Assembly (NCBI RefSeq): GCF_017726655.1
Contig: NZ_CP072308.1
Coordinates: 2,740,001 to 2,804,000 of the forward strand
Direction of reading: 5' to 3'
DNA: 64,000 nt
Source: Agrobacterium tumefaciens
GTDB lineage: Bacteria > Pseudomonadota > Alphaproteobacteria > Rhizobiales > Rhizobiaceae
Of this stretch, positions 27,462-35,283 are shown piece after piece (positions within the stretch are counted from its first letter, which is position 1; the number at the start of each line of letters is the position of its first letter). The notes beneath the pieces were generated by a model. The model did not search any database and was not told the origin of the DNA. It was given only the letters and a program-made list of their open reading frames with translations. The translations under genes were made by a program, and so were the position numbers.

Positions 27462-27731
27462 ATGGATTTCGAATTAGACCCTGCCAAAAGTGAAAGTAAC
27501 AAAGACAAGCATGGAATAGATTTCACCGAAGCAAGGGCGCTTTGGCTGGACGAGAAAAGACTTGTCGTTCCTCTCGAAACCACATCGGAAGAGCGGTATA
27601 TTATGATCGCGCAATTGCGAGGCAAGTGCTGGAGCGCGGTCTACACCTATAGAAATGACCGGTTGCGGGTCATTTCCGTCAGGCGTTCCAGAGACAAGGA
27701 GAAACAGCGTTATGAAGACCATCAGCGCTGA
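27462..27731 (+). CDS. brnT: BrnT-family toxin
   Basis: Type II toxin, an RNase of RelE-like fold that stops translation. 89 residues beginning MDFELDPAKSESNKDKHGIDF, the usual BrnT opening, then RYIMIAQLRGKCWSAVYTYR and the C-terminal VISVRRSRDKEKQRY, which hold the basic catalytic residues. The downstream antitoxin gene overlaps by 20 bases. The ribosome site is poor. The toxin-first order is normal for brnTA, where the antitoxin represses the shared promoter. Confidence 0.92.
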   Translation: MDFELDPAKSESNKDKHGIDFTEARALWLDEKRLVVPLETTSEERYIMIAQLRGKCWSAVYTYRNDRLRVISVRRSRDKEKQRYEDHQR

Positions 27732-27954
27732 AGATTTTGACAAGAAATTCGACGATGGCGAAGATTTGGACGGCTATATCGATTGGTCGAAGGCTCGCCG
27801 CCCCGGGTTGGAAATGGTGCATGTCGATATAGATCTTCCTGAAAAGGTCTTGCGCAGAGTGGATGCGGAGGCCGCACGCCTTGGCGTGACGCGTCAGTCC
27901 CTGATGGCTAATTGGATTGCAGAAAGGTTGGAAATCGGCAGGGGCGGAAAATAA
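27712..27954 (+). CDS. brnA: BrnA-family antitoxin
   Basis: 80 residues from MKTISAEDFDKKFDDGED, the typical BrnA beginning, with GGAG about 12 bases upstream inside the toxin gene. The acidic N-terminal half binds the toxin; the C-terminal DIDLPEKVLRRVDAEAARLGVTRQ segment with SLMANWIAERL is a ribbon-helix-helix-like DNA-binding domain for autorepression. A longer frame starting at 27655 is an artefact of the overlap. Confidence 0.92.
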   Translation: MKTISAEDFDKKFDDGEDLDGYIDWSKARRPGLEMVHVDIDLPEKVLRRVDAEAARLGVTRQSLMANWIAERLEIGRGGK

Positions 27955-28011
27955 GCCTGCACCGCACAAGATCACTTGTCAGACCGCCAGCCGCTGTTTA
28001 TACACATCGCC

Positions 28012-28131
28012 ATGAGCAACAGCATCGCAACAATTTCCGGCATGAGCGCGCAGATTTCTGCGACGGCCTCGCCGTGCGGTGCACTCTCGCTTCTTAGCCT
28101 CGACCTTACACGCGGTTGCCGGGTCCAGTGA
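28012..28131 (+). CDS. leuL: Leucine-rich leader peptide of leuA
   Basis: A 39-residue frame (or 29 from the second ATG at 28042) containing ALSLLSLDL, i.e. five Leu codons in eight, close to its stop. It ends about 140 bases before leuA. Position and Leu clustering fit a leucine attenuation leader. After its stop GAGGAGCG (28130-28137) can pair with CGCTCCTC (28167-28174), overlapping the leader's last codons; a T-rich terminator is less clear than in trp. The codon composition makes chance unlikely. Confidence 0.75.
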   Translation: MSNSIATISGMSAQISATASPCGALSLLSLDLTRGCRVQ

Positions 28132-28272
28132 GGAGCGCCCGGCGGCCGAAAGCCCGCTGGTGCAAACGCTCCTCATCTCGAAATCTCATTTTATACTGGA
28201 TTTAGGCCCCCAAGGGCCGCGCACTCGCCGATGGCTTGAAGAAGCCCGCGGATGGCGCAAGGAGGAAGCGAC

Positions 28273-29982
28273 ATGGACGCCAAGACCACCACGATTTCAA
28301 AGGGCATGACCGACGCGAGCGTGAAGTATCGCCCTTATCCCACCATCAATATCCCCGATCGTACCTGGCCTTCAAAGACCATCACCAAGGCGCCGATCTG
28401 GTGTTCTGTCGACTTGCGCGACGGAAACCAGTCGCTGGTCAATCCCATGGGTCATGATCGCAAGGCCCGCATGTTCAAGCTGCTCTTGGAAATGGGCTTC
28501 AAGGAAATCGAGATTGGTTTCCCTTCCGCCTCGCAGACAGATTTCGATTTTGCCCGCTGGTGCGTGGAAGAGGGCAATGTGCCTGACGACGTTTCCCTGC
28601 AGGTGCTGGTACAGTGCCGGCCGGAACTGATCACCCGCACGTTCGAAGCGCTGGAAGGCGCCAACCAGCCTATTATCCATTTCTACAATTCCACGTCGGA
28701 ATTGCAGCGTCGCGTGGTGTTCGGTAAGGATGTGCACGGCATCAAGCAGATCGCCGTCGATGCGGCCAAGATGATCACCGACATGGCGGCAAAGGCCGGC
28801 GGCGGTTACCGCTTCGAATATTCGCCCGAGAGCTTCACCGGCACGGAGCTGGAAGTGGCGCTGGAAATCTGCAACGCCGTGGTCGAGGTGGTGAAGCCGA
28901 CGGCGGACAACAAGCTGATCCTGAACCTGCCGTCGACGGTGGAAATGGCGACGCCGAACATCTATGCCGACCAGATCGAATGGATGTGCCGCAACATCGA
29001 CAACCGCGAAAACGTCATTATTTCGCTGCATCCGCACAATGACCGTGGCACGGGCATCGCGGCGACGGAGCTGGGCCTGATGGCGGGTGCTGACCGCGTC
29101 GAAGGCACGCTGTTCGGTAATGGCGAGCGCACGGGTAACGTCGACGTCGTGACGCTGGCGCTGAACATGTATACGCAGGGTGTCGATCCCGAACTGGATT
29201 GCCGTGATATCGAGCGCATCAAGGCGGTCTACGAATATTCCAACGAGATGACGATCCCGGAGCGCCATCCTTACGTCGGCGAACTGGTCTATACGGCCTT
29301 TTCCGGCTCGCATCAGGATGCGATCAACAAGGGCATGAAGGCGATCAAGGTTGCCAACCACCCGGTGTGGGAAGTGCCCTATCTGCCGATCGACCCGAAG
29401 GATGTAGGACGTTCCTACGAAGCGATCATCCGCATCAATTCGCAATCCGGCAAGGGTGGCATCGCCTATATCCTCCAGCAGGATTACGGCATCAACCTGC
29501 CGCGCAACCTGCAGGTGGAGTTCCGCGAGGATATTCAGCGCATCACCGACGAAGAGGGTGTCGAGCTGCCGGCCAAGCGCATCTATGAGCGCTTTATCGA
29601 ACGCTACGTGACGCAGCCGAATGCACGCCTCAAGTTCGTCGATCACCACACCTATCCGGCCGGCGATTTCAAGGGCGTGCGGATTGTTGCCGCCGAAATC
29701 ACCGATAATGGTGAGGTGAAGCGTATCGAGGGCAAGGGCACAGGCCCGATCGATGGCTTCATCAATGCGCTGTCGGTTTATCTCGGCATCGATCTCTCAG
29801 TGAATGATTATTCTGAGCATTCATTGCAGCACGGCTCGAATGCGTCGGCCATCGCTTATGTCGAGATGGAGCATCCAGGCGGTAAGCTGTTCGGGGCCGG
29901 GGTGAATACGAATATCGTGGCGGCGTCGCTCGAAGCGATTGTTTCTGCGGCGAACCGGGTGCTGGAAGAGCGGGCGAAGTAA
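28273..29982 (+). CDS. leuA: 2-isopropylmalate synthase
   Basis: First committed step of leucine biosynthesis: acetyl-CoA plus 2-oxoisovalerate gives 2-isopropylmalate. 569 residues from MDAKTTTISKG, chosen because AAGGAGG lies eight bases upstream. Catalytic TIM barrel with SVDLRDGNQSLVNPM (metal and substrate Asp/Arg), SLHPHNDRGTGIA (metal His pair) and FGNGERTGNVD; the C-terminal ~130 residues form the LeuA regulatory dimer domain that senses leucine. This longer form is the 'type 2' LeuA. A leucine-rich leader upstream suggests attenuation. Confidence 0.97.
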   Translation: MDAKTTTISKGMTDASVKYRPYPTINIPDRTWPSKTITKAPIWCSVDLRDGNQSLVNPMGHDRKARMFKLLLEMGFKEIEIGFPSASQTDFDFARWCVEEGNVPDDVSLQVLVQCRPELITRTFEALEGANQPIIHFYNSTSELQRRVVFGKDVHGIKQIAVDAAKMITDMAAKAGGGYRFEYSPESFTGTELEVALEICNAVVEVVKPTADNKLILNLPSTVEMATPNIYADQIEWMCRNIDNRENVIISLHPHNDRGTGIAATELGLMAGADRVEGTLFGNGERTGNVDVVTLALNMYTQGVDPELDCRDIERIKAVYEYSNEMTIPERHPYVGELVYTAFSGSHQDAINKGMKAIKVANHPVWEVPYLPIDPKDVGRSYEAIIRINSQSGKGGIAYILQQDYGINLPRNLQVEFREDIQRITDEEGVELPAKRIYERFIERYVTQPNARLKFVDHHTYPAGDFKGVRIVAAEITDNGEVKRIEGKGTGPIDGFINALSVYLGIDLSVNDYSEHSLQHGSNASAIAYVEMEHPGGKLFGAGVNTNIVAASLEAIVSAANRVLEERAK

Positions 29983-29992
29983 GGCTTGCGTT

Positions 29993-30174
29993 GAGGGTGG
30001 GGGCTATCCCCCCTCTGTCCTGCCGGACATCTCCCTCTCGAGGGGGAGATCGACGCGCGGTGCGGTCTCGCCCATGTTGCTGTCTGCAATTGCGGTTGTG
30101 GTGGCGCTTCTTGCCAATCTCCTCCGTTAAGGGGGGAGATGCCCGGCAGGGCAGAGGGTGGTAGCCCCAACCTC
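29993..30174. repeat. RIME-like palindromic intergenic element
   Basis: Imperfect terminal inverted repeats of about 45 bases: 29995-30042 reads GGGGGCTATCCCCCCTCTGT and onward, and 30130-30175 contains its near reverse complement ending GGTGGTAGCCCC. The inner part also carries a CTCCCTCTCGAGGGGGAG palindrome. Such mosaic elements are common in rhizobial intergenic DNA. It lies between leuA and the convergent metallophosphoesterase gene. Confidence 0.85.
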
Positions 30175-30181
30175 CTATCTC

Positions 30182-31147
30182 TCAATCCTCCGGGCTCTGC
30201 TCCGCCGGCCGCGAGAACCCGAGCGGCCGCCCGTTTTCGTAAAATACCCTGATATCCTCAAGCGAGACACCCGTCGCCGCTTCATTGAGGCTATGTCGTT
30301 CGCAGGTAACGTTCCAGGTGCCGGAACCCCCGGAAATGTTAAAGAGATTATAGGCCGCGCGCGGTTTTTCCCCACCCGGCCCCTGGCTGGCAGACGCGAT
30401 GCCGACGACCGGAATGTGGTCTTCCCCGTGATGCGTATTCAGCCAATAAACCGTATTCAAATGCGTATGACCATGCAGCACGAGTTCCGCACCGCCAATA
30501 CCGAGGGCGGCCGCGAAACGGCGGATACCGATCATACGCTTGTGGGTGGCGGCGGCGCCGCGGATCGGCGGATGATGGATCATCACCACGCGGAACAGCC
30601 CCTGCTCCCCCGCCTTCTTCAGCAGTTCCGCCGTAGCGCGCGCCTGCCGGTTGCCGAAATAGCCGGTGGCCGAGAAAGGTGGCGTGGCAATCGAGGTGGA
30701 ACAGCCGATAAGCGCGACGGGGCCGCGCACGCGCATATAGGGGAAAATCTTGCGGTCGTCGTCCCACGCGGCGGGGTCGCCATCGCCGCGGACATAGGGG
30801 TACCAGGCCTGCATGGCCTTGTCATGCGCACCGGATACATAGGCGTCATGATTGCCGGGAACGACGGAGGTTTTCTCTGGATCGCCCACTTCCTCCAGCC
30901 AGTCCGCGGCGGCGCGGATTTCGATGCCGGTCGCAAGATTGACGAGATCGCCGGTGATAGCCAGATGATCCGGCGATTTAGTCTCGAGATCGTCGAGCAG
31001 CTTTTCCAGCGTATCGGTGAAGAGATGCTTGCGGCGGTTGCGATGCCAGTTGACGAAACCGGTAATCCGTTTCGATGCAAGTTCCCGGAAAGTGAGTTTC
31101 GGCAAAGGCCCCAAATGGACGTCTGAAATATGCGCAAGTTTGAACAT
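30182..31147 (-). CDS. Calcineurin-like metallophosphoesterase
   Basis: 321 residues, cytosolic. The five metal-binding motifs are complete: HISDVHLG (residues 7-14), GDLVN (66-70), PGNHDAY, MIHHPPI and HGHTHLN. Such enzymes hydrolyse phosphodiesters such as cyclic nucleotides or UDP-sugars; nothing here selects one. Start is clear because the first motif begins at residue 7. Divergent from the Nudix gene across 66 bases. Confidence 0.9.
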   Translation of the reverse strand: MFKLAHISDVHLGPLPKLTFRELASKRITGFVNWHRNRRKHLFTDTLEKLLDDLETKSPDHLAITGDLVNLATGIEIRAAADWLEEVGDPEKTSVVPGNHDAYVSGAHDKAMQAWYPYVRGDGDPAAWDDDRKIFPYMRVRGPVALIGCSTSIATPPFSATGYFGNRQARATAELLKKAGEQGLFRVVMIHHPPIRGAAATHKRMIGIRRFAAALGIGGAELVLHGHTHLNTVYWLNTHHGEDHIPVVGIASASQGPGGEKPRAAYNLFNISGGSGTWNVTCERHSLNEAATGVSLEDIRVFYENGRPLGFSRPAEQSPED

Positions 31148-31213
31148 GGCGGGAGAGATAACCTATGATATGCCGCACGTCCAACAAAAGCCTGCCGACG
31201 GGGAGAAACCAGA

Positions 31214-31705
31214 GTGAGTGATGAAACAATGCGGCGGGATGCCCGCCCGTTCCACACACGCCTGCTGATCCGCTTTCTGCATTTCGTTTTTCTGTTCACG
31301 CGCGGTGCAACGCTGGGGGTGCGTGCTGCCTGCTATGACGAAAGGGGCAGGATTTTTCTGGTGCGGCATACCTACTTGCCCGGCTGGTACCTGCCGGGTG
31401 GTGGGGTGGAGCGGGGTGAGACCCTGCTTTTGGCGCTTCACAAGGAAATCCGCGAGGAAGGCAATCTCGAGGCAGCCTCCAAGCCCGAGCTTTTCCACGT
31501 CTACCTCAATCTGGAAGGCAGCAATCGCGACCATGTCGCGCTTTACCGGCTGGATGTCACCCAGACACAGCCGAAAAAGCCCGATCACGAAATAGTTGAG
31601 AGCGGCTTTTTCGATCTGTCAGAGCTGCCGGAAGGAGTAACACCGGCCACCCGCCGCCGGCTCGCTGAACTCGCCGGGGAAGAAGCGCCGGCCGACCATT
31701 GGTAG
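31214..31705 (+). CDS. Nudix-family protein with degenerate box
   Basis: 163 residues, GTG start (MSDETMRRDARPF). The Nudix fold is visible with WYLPGGGVERGET. The box continues LLLALHKEIREEGNL, in which the usual Arg is Lys and the usual Gly near the end is Asn; the metal-binding EE pair is kept. An N-terminal hydrophobic stretch (LLIRFLHFVFLF, about 17-28) is unusual for cytosolic Nudix enzymes. It may hydrolyse a nucleoside diphosphate derivative, perhaps with altered efficiency. Confidence 0.85.
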   Translation: MSDETMRRDARPFHTRLLIRFLHFVFLFTRGATLGVRAACYDERGRIFLVRHTYLPGWYLPGGGVERGETLLLALHKEIREEGNLEAASKPELFHVYLNLEGSNRDHVALYRLDVTQTQPKKPDHEIVESGFFDLSELPEGVTPATRRRLAELAGEEAPADHW

Positions 31706-31720
31706 CGACGTTTTAATCCC

Positions 31721-32713
31721 TCAAGACAGGGCCTCGCGGCCGTGCGCCAATGTCAGGTCCAACTCCGGACCGACAGGCACGATACCGGTCGGGTTGATGG
31801 TGCGATGACTGCGGTAATAATGTTCCTTGATGTGCCGGATATCGACCGTCTCAGGCACGCCCGGCGTCTGATAAAGATCGCGCAGATAGGCCGTCAGATG
31901 TGGATAGTCGTGGATGCGGCGGATGTTGCACTTGAAATGGCCGACATAGACGGGGTCGAAACGGACGAGTGTGGTGAAGAGCCGCCAGTCCGCTTCCGTC
32001 TGCTCCGCGCCAAACAGAAATCTTTTATCCTTCAGGCGATCTTCCAGCATATCCAGCGTCTCAAACACCTTCACGGCATTCTGCTGATAGGCATCCTGTG
32101 TCGTGGCGAAACCGGCCTTGTAGACGCCGTTGTTGACGGTGTCATAGATGACGTCATTCAGCGCATCGATCTCGGCGCGCAGCGCCTCTGGATAATAATC
32201 CGCGTCCGATCCGGTGAGCCCGTTGAAGGCCACGTTGAACATGCGAATGATTTCCGCCGATTCGTTGGAGACGATGGTGCCGCGCTTTTTGTCCCAGAGG
32301 ACCGGCACGGTGACGCGTCCGGAATATTTCGGGTCAGCCTTGGTATAAACCTGCCACAATTTGGAGAAACCGAAGAGATGGTCTTCGGTCGCGCCCGGTG
32401 TGCGCTCACCTTCCGGCCGGAATTCCCAACCGTTCTCCAGCATCAACGGATCGACGACGGAGACGGAAATCAGGTCTTTCAGCTTTTTCAGCTTGCGAAA
32501 AATCAGGGTGCGGTGCGCCCAGGGACAGGCCAGCGATACATAGAGGTGGTAACGATCTTTCTCTGCCGCAAATCCGCCTTCTCCGGAAGGGCCAGGCGCG
32601 CCGTCCGCTGTCACCCAGTTGCGGAATTGCGAGGCGCTGCGCTTAAAGTGCCCCTTGGTTTCCTTGGTGTCGTACCAGACGTCTTTCCATACGCCTTCCA
32701 CGAGCATGCCCAT
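31721..32713 (-). CDS. Glutathionyl-hydroquinone reductase (GST superfamily)
   Basis: Removes glutathione from glutathionyl-hydroquinones (Xi-class GST, YqjG/EcM4 type). 330 residues from MGMLVEGVW with AAGGAG seven bases upstream; an in-frame extension of 37 residues is rejected. Catalytic Cys is in SLACPWAHRTLIFR (about 60-73), and the long C-terminal helical domain has FTTLVRFDPVYVGHFKCN typical of the class. The C-terminal RTINPTGIVPVGP is also conserved. Cytosolic; likely role in quinone or halogenated-phenol detoxification. Confidence 0.93.
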   Translation of the reverse strand: MGMLVEGVWKDVWYDTKETKGHFKRSASQFRNWVTADGAPGPSGEGGFAAEKDRYHLYVSLACPWAHRTLIFRKLKKLKDLISVSVVDPLMLENGWEFRPEGERTPGATEDHLFGFSKLWQVYTKADPKYSGRVTVPVLWDKKRGTIVSNESAEIIRMFNVAFNGLTGSDADYYPEALRAEIDALNDVIYDTVNNGVYKAGFATTQDAYQQNAVKVFETLDMLEDRLKDKRFLFGAEQTEADWRLFTTLVRFDPVYVGHFKCNIRRIHDYPHLTAYLRDLYQTPGVPETVDIRHIKEHYYRSHRTINPTGIVPVGPELDLTLAHGREALS

Positions 32714-32972
32714 GATGATCTCCTTGATTGTTTTCTTGGGGCCGATCCTACCCGGTTCACGGGCGGCCGCGAACCCACAAGGCATTGAACAATGCGTTTC
32801 CGTCTCGCATAACGGGAATGGCATCGCGCAGCGTTTTGTTCTGGACGGGTCGTTATTTTCCTGATAATTGCGATTTTCACAAATCTGAGGAAATTTTTGA
32901 TTATGATCGAACCACGGATGCTCCGACGACGCTGACGCTCCTGAACGCCCTAACCGGCGCAGCCGTCATCTA

Positions 32973-33008
32973 TTGTCGCATCCGCATTCTGGAAGTTTCG
33001 GTCTCTTC
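32973..33008 (+). other. Unresolved gap before GNAT gene
   Basis: This is the end of a 295-base divergent gap (from 32714) between the reductase and the GNAT gene. Beyond an AT-rich patch near 32860-32905 that may hold promoters, I see no gene or clear site in it. Confidence 0.3.
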
Positions 33009-33578
33009 ATGTCCAAGCACGATCTTGTCTACCTCACCGAGGACGCGTCGCACGACGCCATCATCGACGTCATCAACGAAGAAGCTTTTGGTCCCGGCCG
33101 GCACACCCGTGCGGCAGCGCGCATTCGCGAGCAGGGGCCCCATGACCGGTCGCTGTCCTTCGTCTGCGCCGATGATGGCGAAACGATTGCCTCGGTGCGC
33201 ATGACGCCGGTTCTGGCCGGTGGCGTGAAGGGCCATATGCTCGGGCCCCTTGCCGTTCGGCCTTCGCACAAGAACAAGGGCATCGGTCGGGAGCTCGTCC
33301 GGATCGCTATTGCGGCGGCAAGGCGGAAGGGCTCCGAAGCTGTGATCCTGATTGGCGATCCACCCTATTACATGCCGCTCGGTTTCGAGAAGGTCGCTTA
33401 TGCGGCGCTTGATTTTCCGGGTCCTGTCGATCCGAACCGGGTTCTGGTCGTGCCGCTGGGTGATGATGTGCACCAGCGGCTGAAAGGCAAGATCGGCTGG
33501 CGCAAATGCGAGGCCGTGATGCCGGCTGCAGCGGCTGAAGATGAGGGTTTTGAGGAGCCGCTCAGGGTTTACGGTTGA
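33009..33578 (+). CDS. GNAT-family N-acetyltransferase (YhbS-like)
   Basis: 189 residues from MSKHDLVYLTEDASHD; a frame 12 codons longer is possible but lacks a ribosome site. Acetyl-CoA motif A is LGPLAVRPSHKNKGIGRELV (about 79-98), followed by VILIGDPPYYMPLGFEKV, the pattern of COG3153/YhbS-like acetyltransferases. Substrate unknown. A palindromic repeat follows its stop. Confidence 0.85.
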   Translation: MSKHDLVYLTEDASHDAIIDVINEEAFGPGRHTRAAARIREQGPHDRSLSFVCADDGETIASVRMTPVLAGGVKGHMLGPLAVRPSHKNKGIGRELVRIAIAAARRKGSEAVILIGDPPYYMPLGFEKVAYAALDFPGPVDPNRVLVVPLGDDVHQRLKGKIGWRKCEAVMPAAAAEDEGFEEPLRVYG

Positions 33579-33624
33579 GGGTTTCCGAAGGGGCTTTGTG
33601 CTTTTTAGCGCAGCGTAACACCGC

Positions 33625-33738
33625 GCCATTCCGGCCTTGAGCCGGAATCCAGCCAGAGCAAGTCTTTGGGCTGAAAGGACTGTTCCCACGGCGCAGACGC
33701 GCCGTGACTGGATGCCGGATCAAGTCCGGCATGACGGA
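33625..33738 (-). repeat. Palindromic repeat, family A, copy 1
   Basis: A 114-base element whose ends pair (TTCCGGC...GCCGGAA at one end, ATGCCGGAT...GTCCGGCAT at the other) around a GGCGCAGACGCGCC core. Its reverse complement aligns along its whole length with the element at 54046-54161, starting TCCGTCATGCCGGAC. Typical of abundant rhizobial intergenic palindromes. The remainder of the 33579-33912 gap shows nothing. Confidence 0.88.
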
Positions 33739-33912
33739 AGGGGCGTTGCGCGCTATGGCAAACATCGAGACTGCCGTGCACATCTCCTTGTGTGGTAAGA
33801 TCTTCTTCCGCTGGCCTGTTTCGAAACAACGCGTCTCCCTCCACAGAATTCAATTCCGTTTCCTTCCCTCATGCGATAGCTAGGGAAAGTCGATTTCTGC
33901 AAGGGGGCGGGC

Positions 33913-35226
33913 ATGACGGCAATCACCATGAATGATGCGCTGGAGCGCGCGGGCGCAGGCGCCTATCAACGGCGGCTGATGGGCATTTTCGGCCTCGTCT
34001 GGGCGGCGGATGCCATGCAGGTTTTGGCTGTCGGCTTCACTGCCGCCTCGATTGCGGCAACCTTCGGCCTGACGGTGCCGCAGGCGCTGCAAACCGGGAC
34101 GGCGTTCTTTTTCGGCATGCTTATAGGCGCTGCCGGCTTCGGTCGGCTGGCGGACAGATATGGCCGTCGCCGTGTGCTGATCGTCACCGTCGCCTGTGAC
34201 GCCCTGTTCGGCGTGCTTTCGGTGTTCGCGCCTGATTTCACTATTCTGCTCGTCCTGCGTTTTCTCACCGGGGCCGCCGTGGGCGGCACGCTGCCGGTGG
34301 ATTATGCGATGATGGCCGAGTTCCTGCCAGCCAAGAACAGGGGACGCTGGCTGGTGTTTCTGGAAGGTTTCTGGGCTGTCGGGACATTGATCGTGGCGCT
34401 CGCGGCCTGGGGCGCCAGCCTTGTCGGTGTGGCCGATGCCTGGCGTTACATTTTTGCCGTGACGGCATTTCCGGCCGTTCTGGGTCTGGGCTTACGCTTT
34501 CTGGTGCCGGAATCGCCGCTTTACCTGCTGCGCACAGGGCGATTGGAGGAAGCCAAGGCCGTCGTTAACCGCATGCTGGTCACGAATGGCCGCGCGCCGC
34601 TCGATGCCGGAACCGGGCTTTTCCAGCCCGAGGCCGCGAAGGGACAGGGGATTTTTTCTCCTGCTTTGCGCCAGCGCAGCCTCATGATCCTCGCCATCTG
34701 GTTCCTCGTTTCCGTTTCCTATTACGGCGTCTTCACCTGGATGCCGGCGAAACTGGCGGGTGATGGTTTCGGTTTTGTGCGCGGTTATGGTTTTCTCGTG
34801 CTGGTGGCGCTGGCGCAGATCCCCGGTTATGCGCTTGCCGCCTATGGCGTTGAAAAATGGGGCCGCAAGCCGACGCTGATCGGCTTTTGCCTGCTGTCTG
34901 CGCTCGGTTGCTTGCTGTTCACGCTCGCGGCCGGGGGCGTCATGATTGCGGCTTCGCTGTTGATCATGAGTTTTGCCCTTCTCGGCACCTGGGGGGCGCT
35001 TTACGCCTTTACGCCAGAGCTTTACCCGACCGAATCACGGGCAACCGGCATGGGGGCGGCGGGCGCCATGGCACGACTTGGCGGCCTGCTGGCGCCGTCT
35101 CTGCTCGGTTATGCCATTGCGCAGGGTTTTGGCGTCGCGGTCGGCATCTTTGCCGGGCTGCTGGTGCTGGCCGCCATTGCGGCGACCATGATCAATGCGG
35201 AAACACGGCGGGTGGCGCTGACCTGA
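33913..35226 (+). CDS. MFS transporter, sugar/aromatic-acid porter type
   Basis: 437 residues, 12 membrane segments. MFS signatures GFGRLADRYGRRRVLI (loop 2-3) and PESPLYLLRTGRLEEAK after segment 6 mark the sugar/metabolite:proton symporter group; the second-half counterpart is EKWGRKPTLIG. An Asp-containing first segment (LVWAADAMQVLAVGF) resembles aromatic-acid:H+ symporters and niacin transporters. The substrate is unknown. GGGGGCGGG stands before the ATG. Confidence 0.88.
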   Translation: MTAITMNDALERAGAGAYQRRLMGIFGLVWAADAMQVLAVGFTAASIAATFGLTVPQALQTGTAFFFGMLIGAAGFGRLADRYGRRRVLIVTVACDALFGVLSVFAPDFTILLVLRFLTGAAVGGTLPVDYAMMAEFLPAKNRGRWLVFLEGFWAVGTLIVALAAWGASLVGVADAWRYIFAVTAFPAVLGLGLRFLVPESPLYLLRTGRLEEAKAVVNRMLVTNGRAPLDAGTGLFQPEAAKGQGIFSPALRQRSLMILAIWFLVSVSYYGVFTWMPAKLAGDGFGFVRGYGFLVLVALAQIPGYALAAYGVEKWGRKPTLIGFCLLSALGCLLFTLAAGGVMIAASLLIMSFALLGTWGALYAFTPELYPTESRATGMGAAGAMARLGGLLAPSLLGYAIAQGFGVAVGIFAGLLVLAAIAATMINAETRRVALT

Positions 35227-35244
35227 AGTCGCGACCCAAGGCGA

Positions 35245-35278
35245 TGGCCCGATCTTTCAGAATCGGGCCACATCTTCT
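35245..35278. terminator. Shared hairpin between convergent genes
   Basis: TGGCCCGAT and ATCGGGCCA flank an eight-base loop, followed on the plus strand by CATCTTCTTCTTGTT. It lies between the stops of the MFS and metallo-hydrolase genes and is probably the MFS terminator. Confidence 0.7.
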
Positions 35279-35283
35279 TCTTG

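Noticed and set aside
28372..29649. 425-residue minus-strand open frame
   Set aside because: Antisense to leuA, which is certain; no independent evidence for coding.
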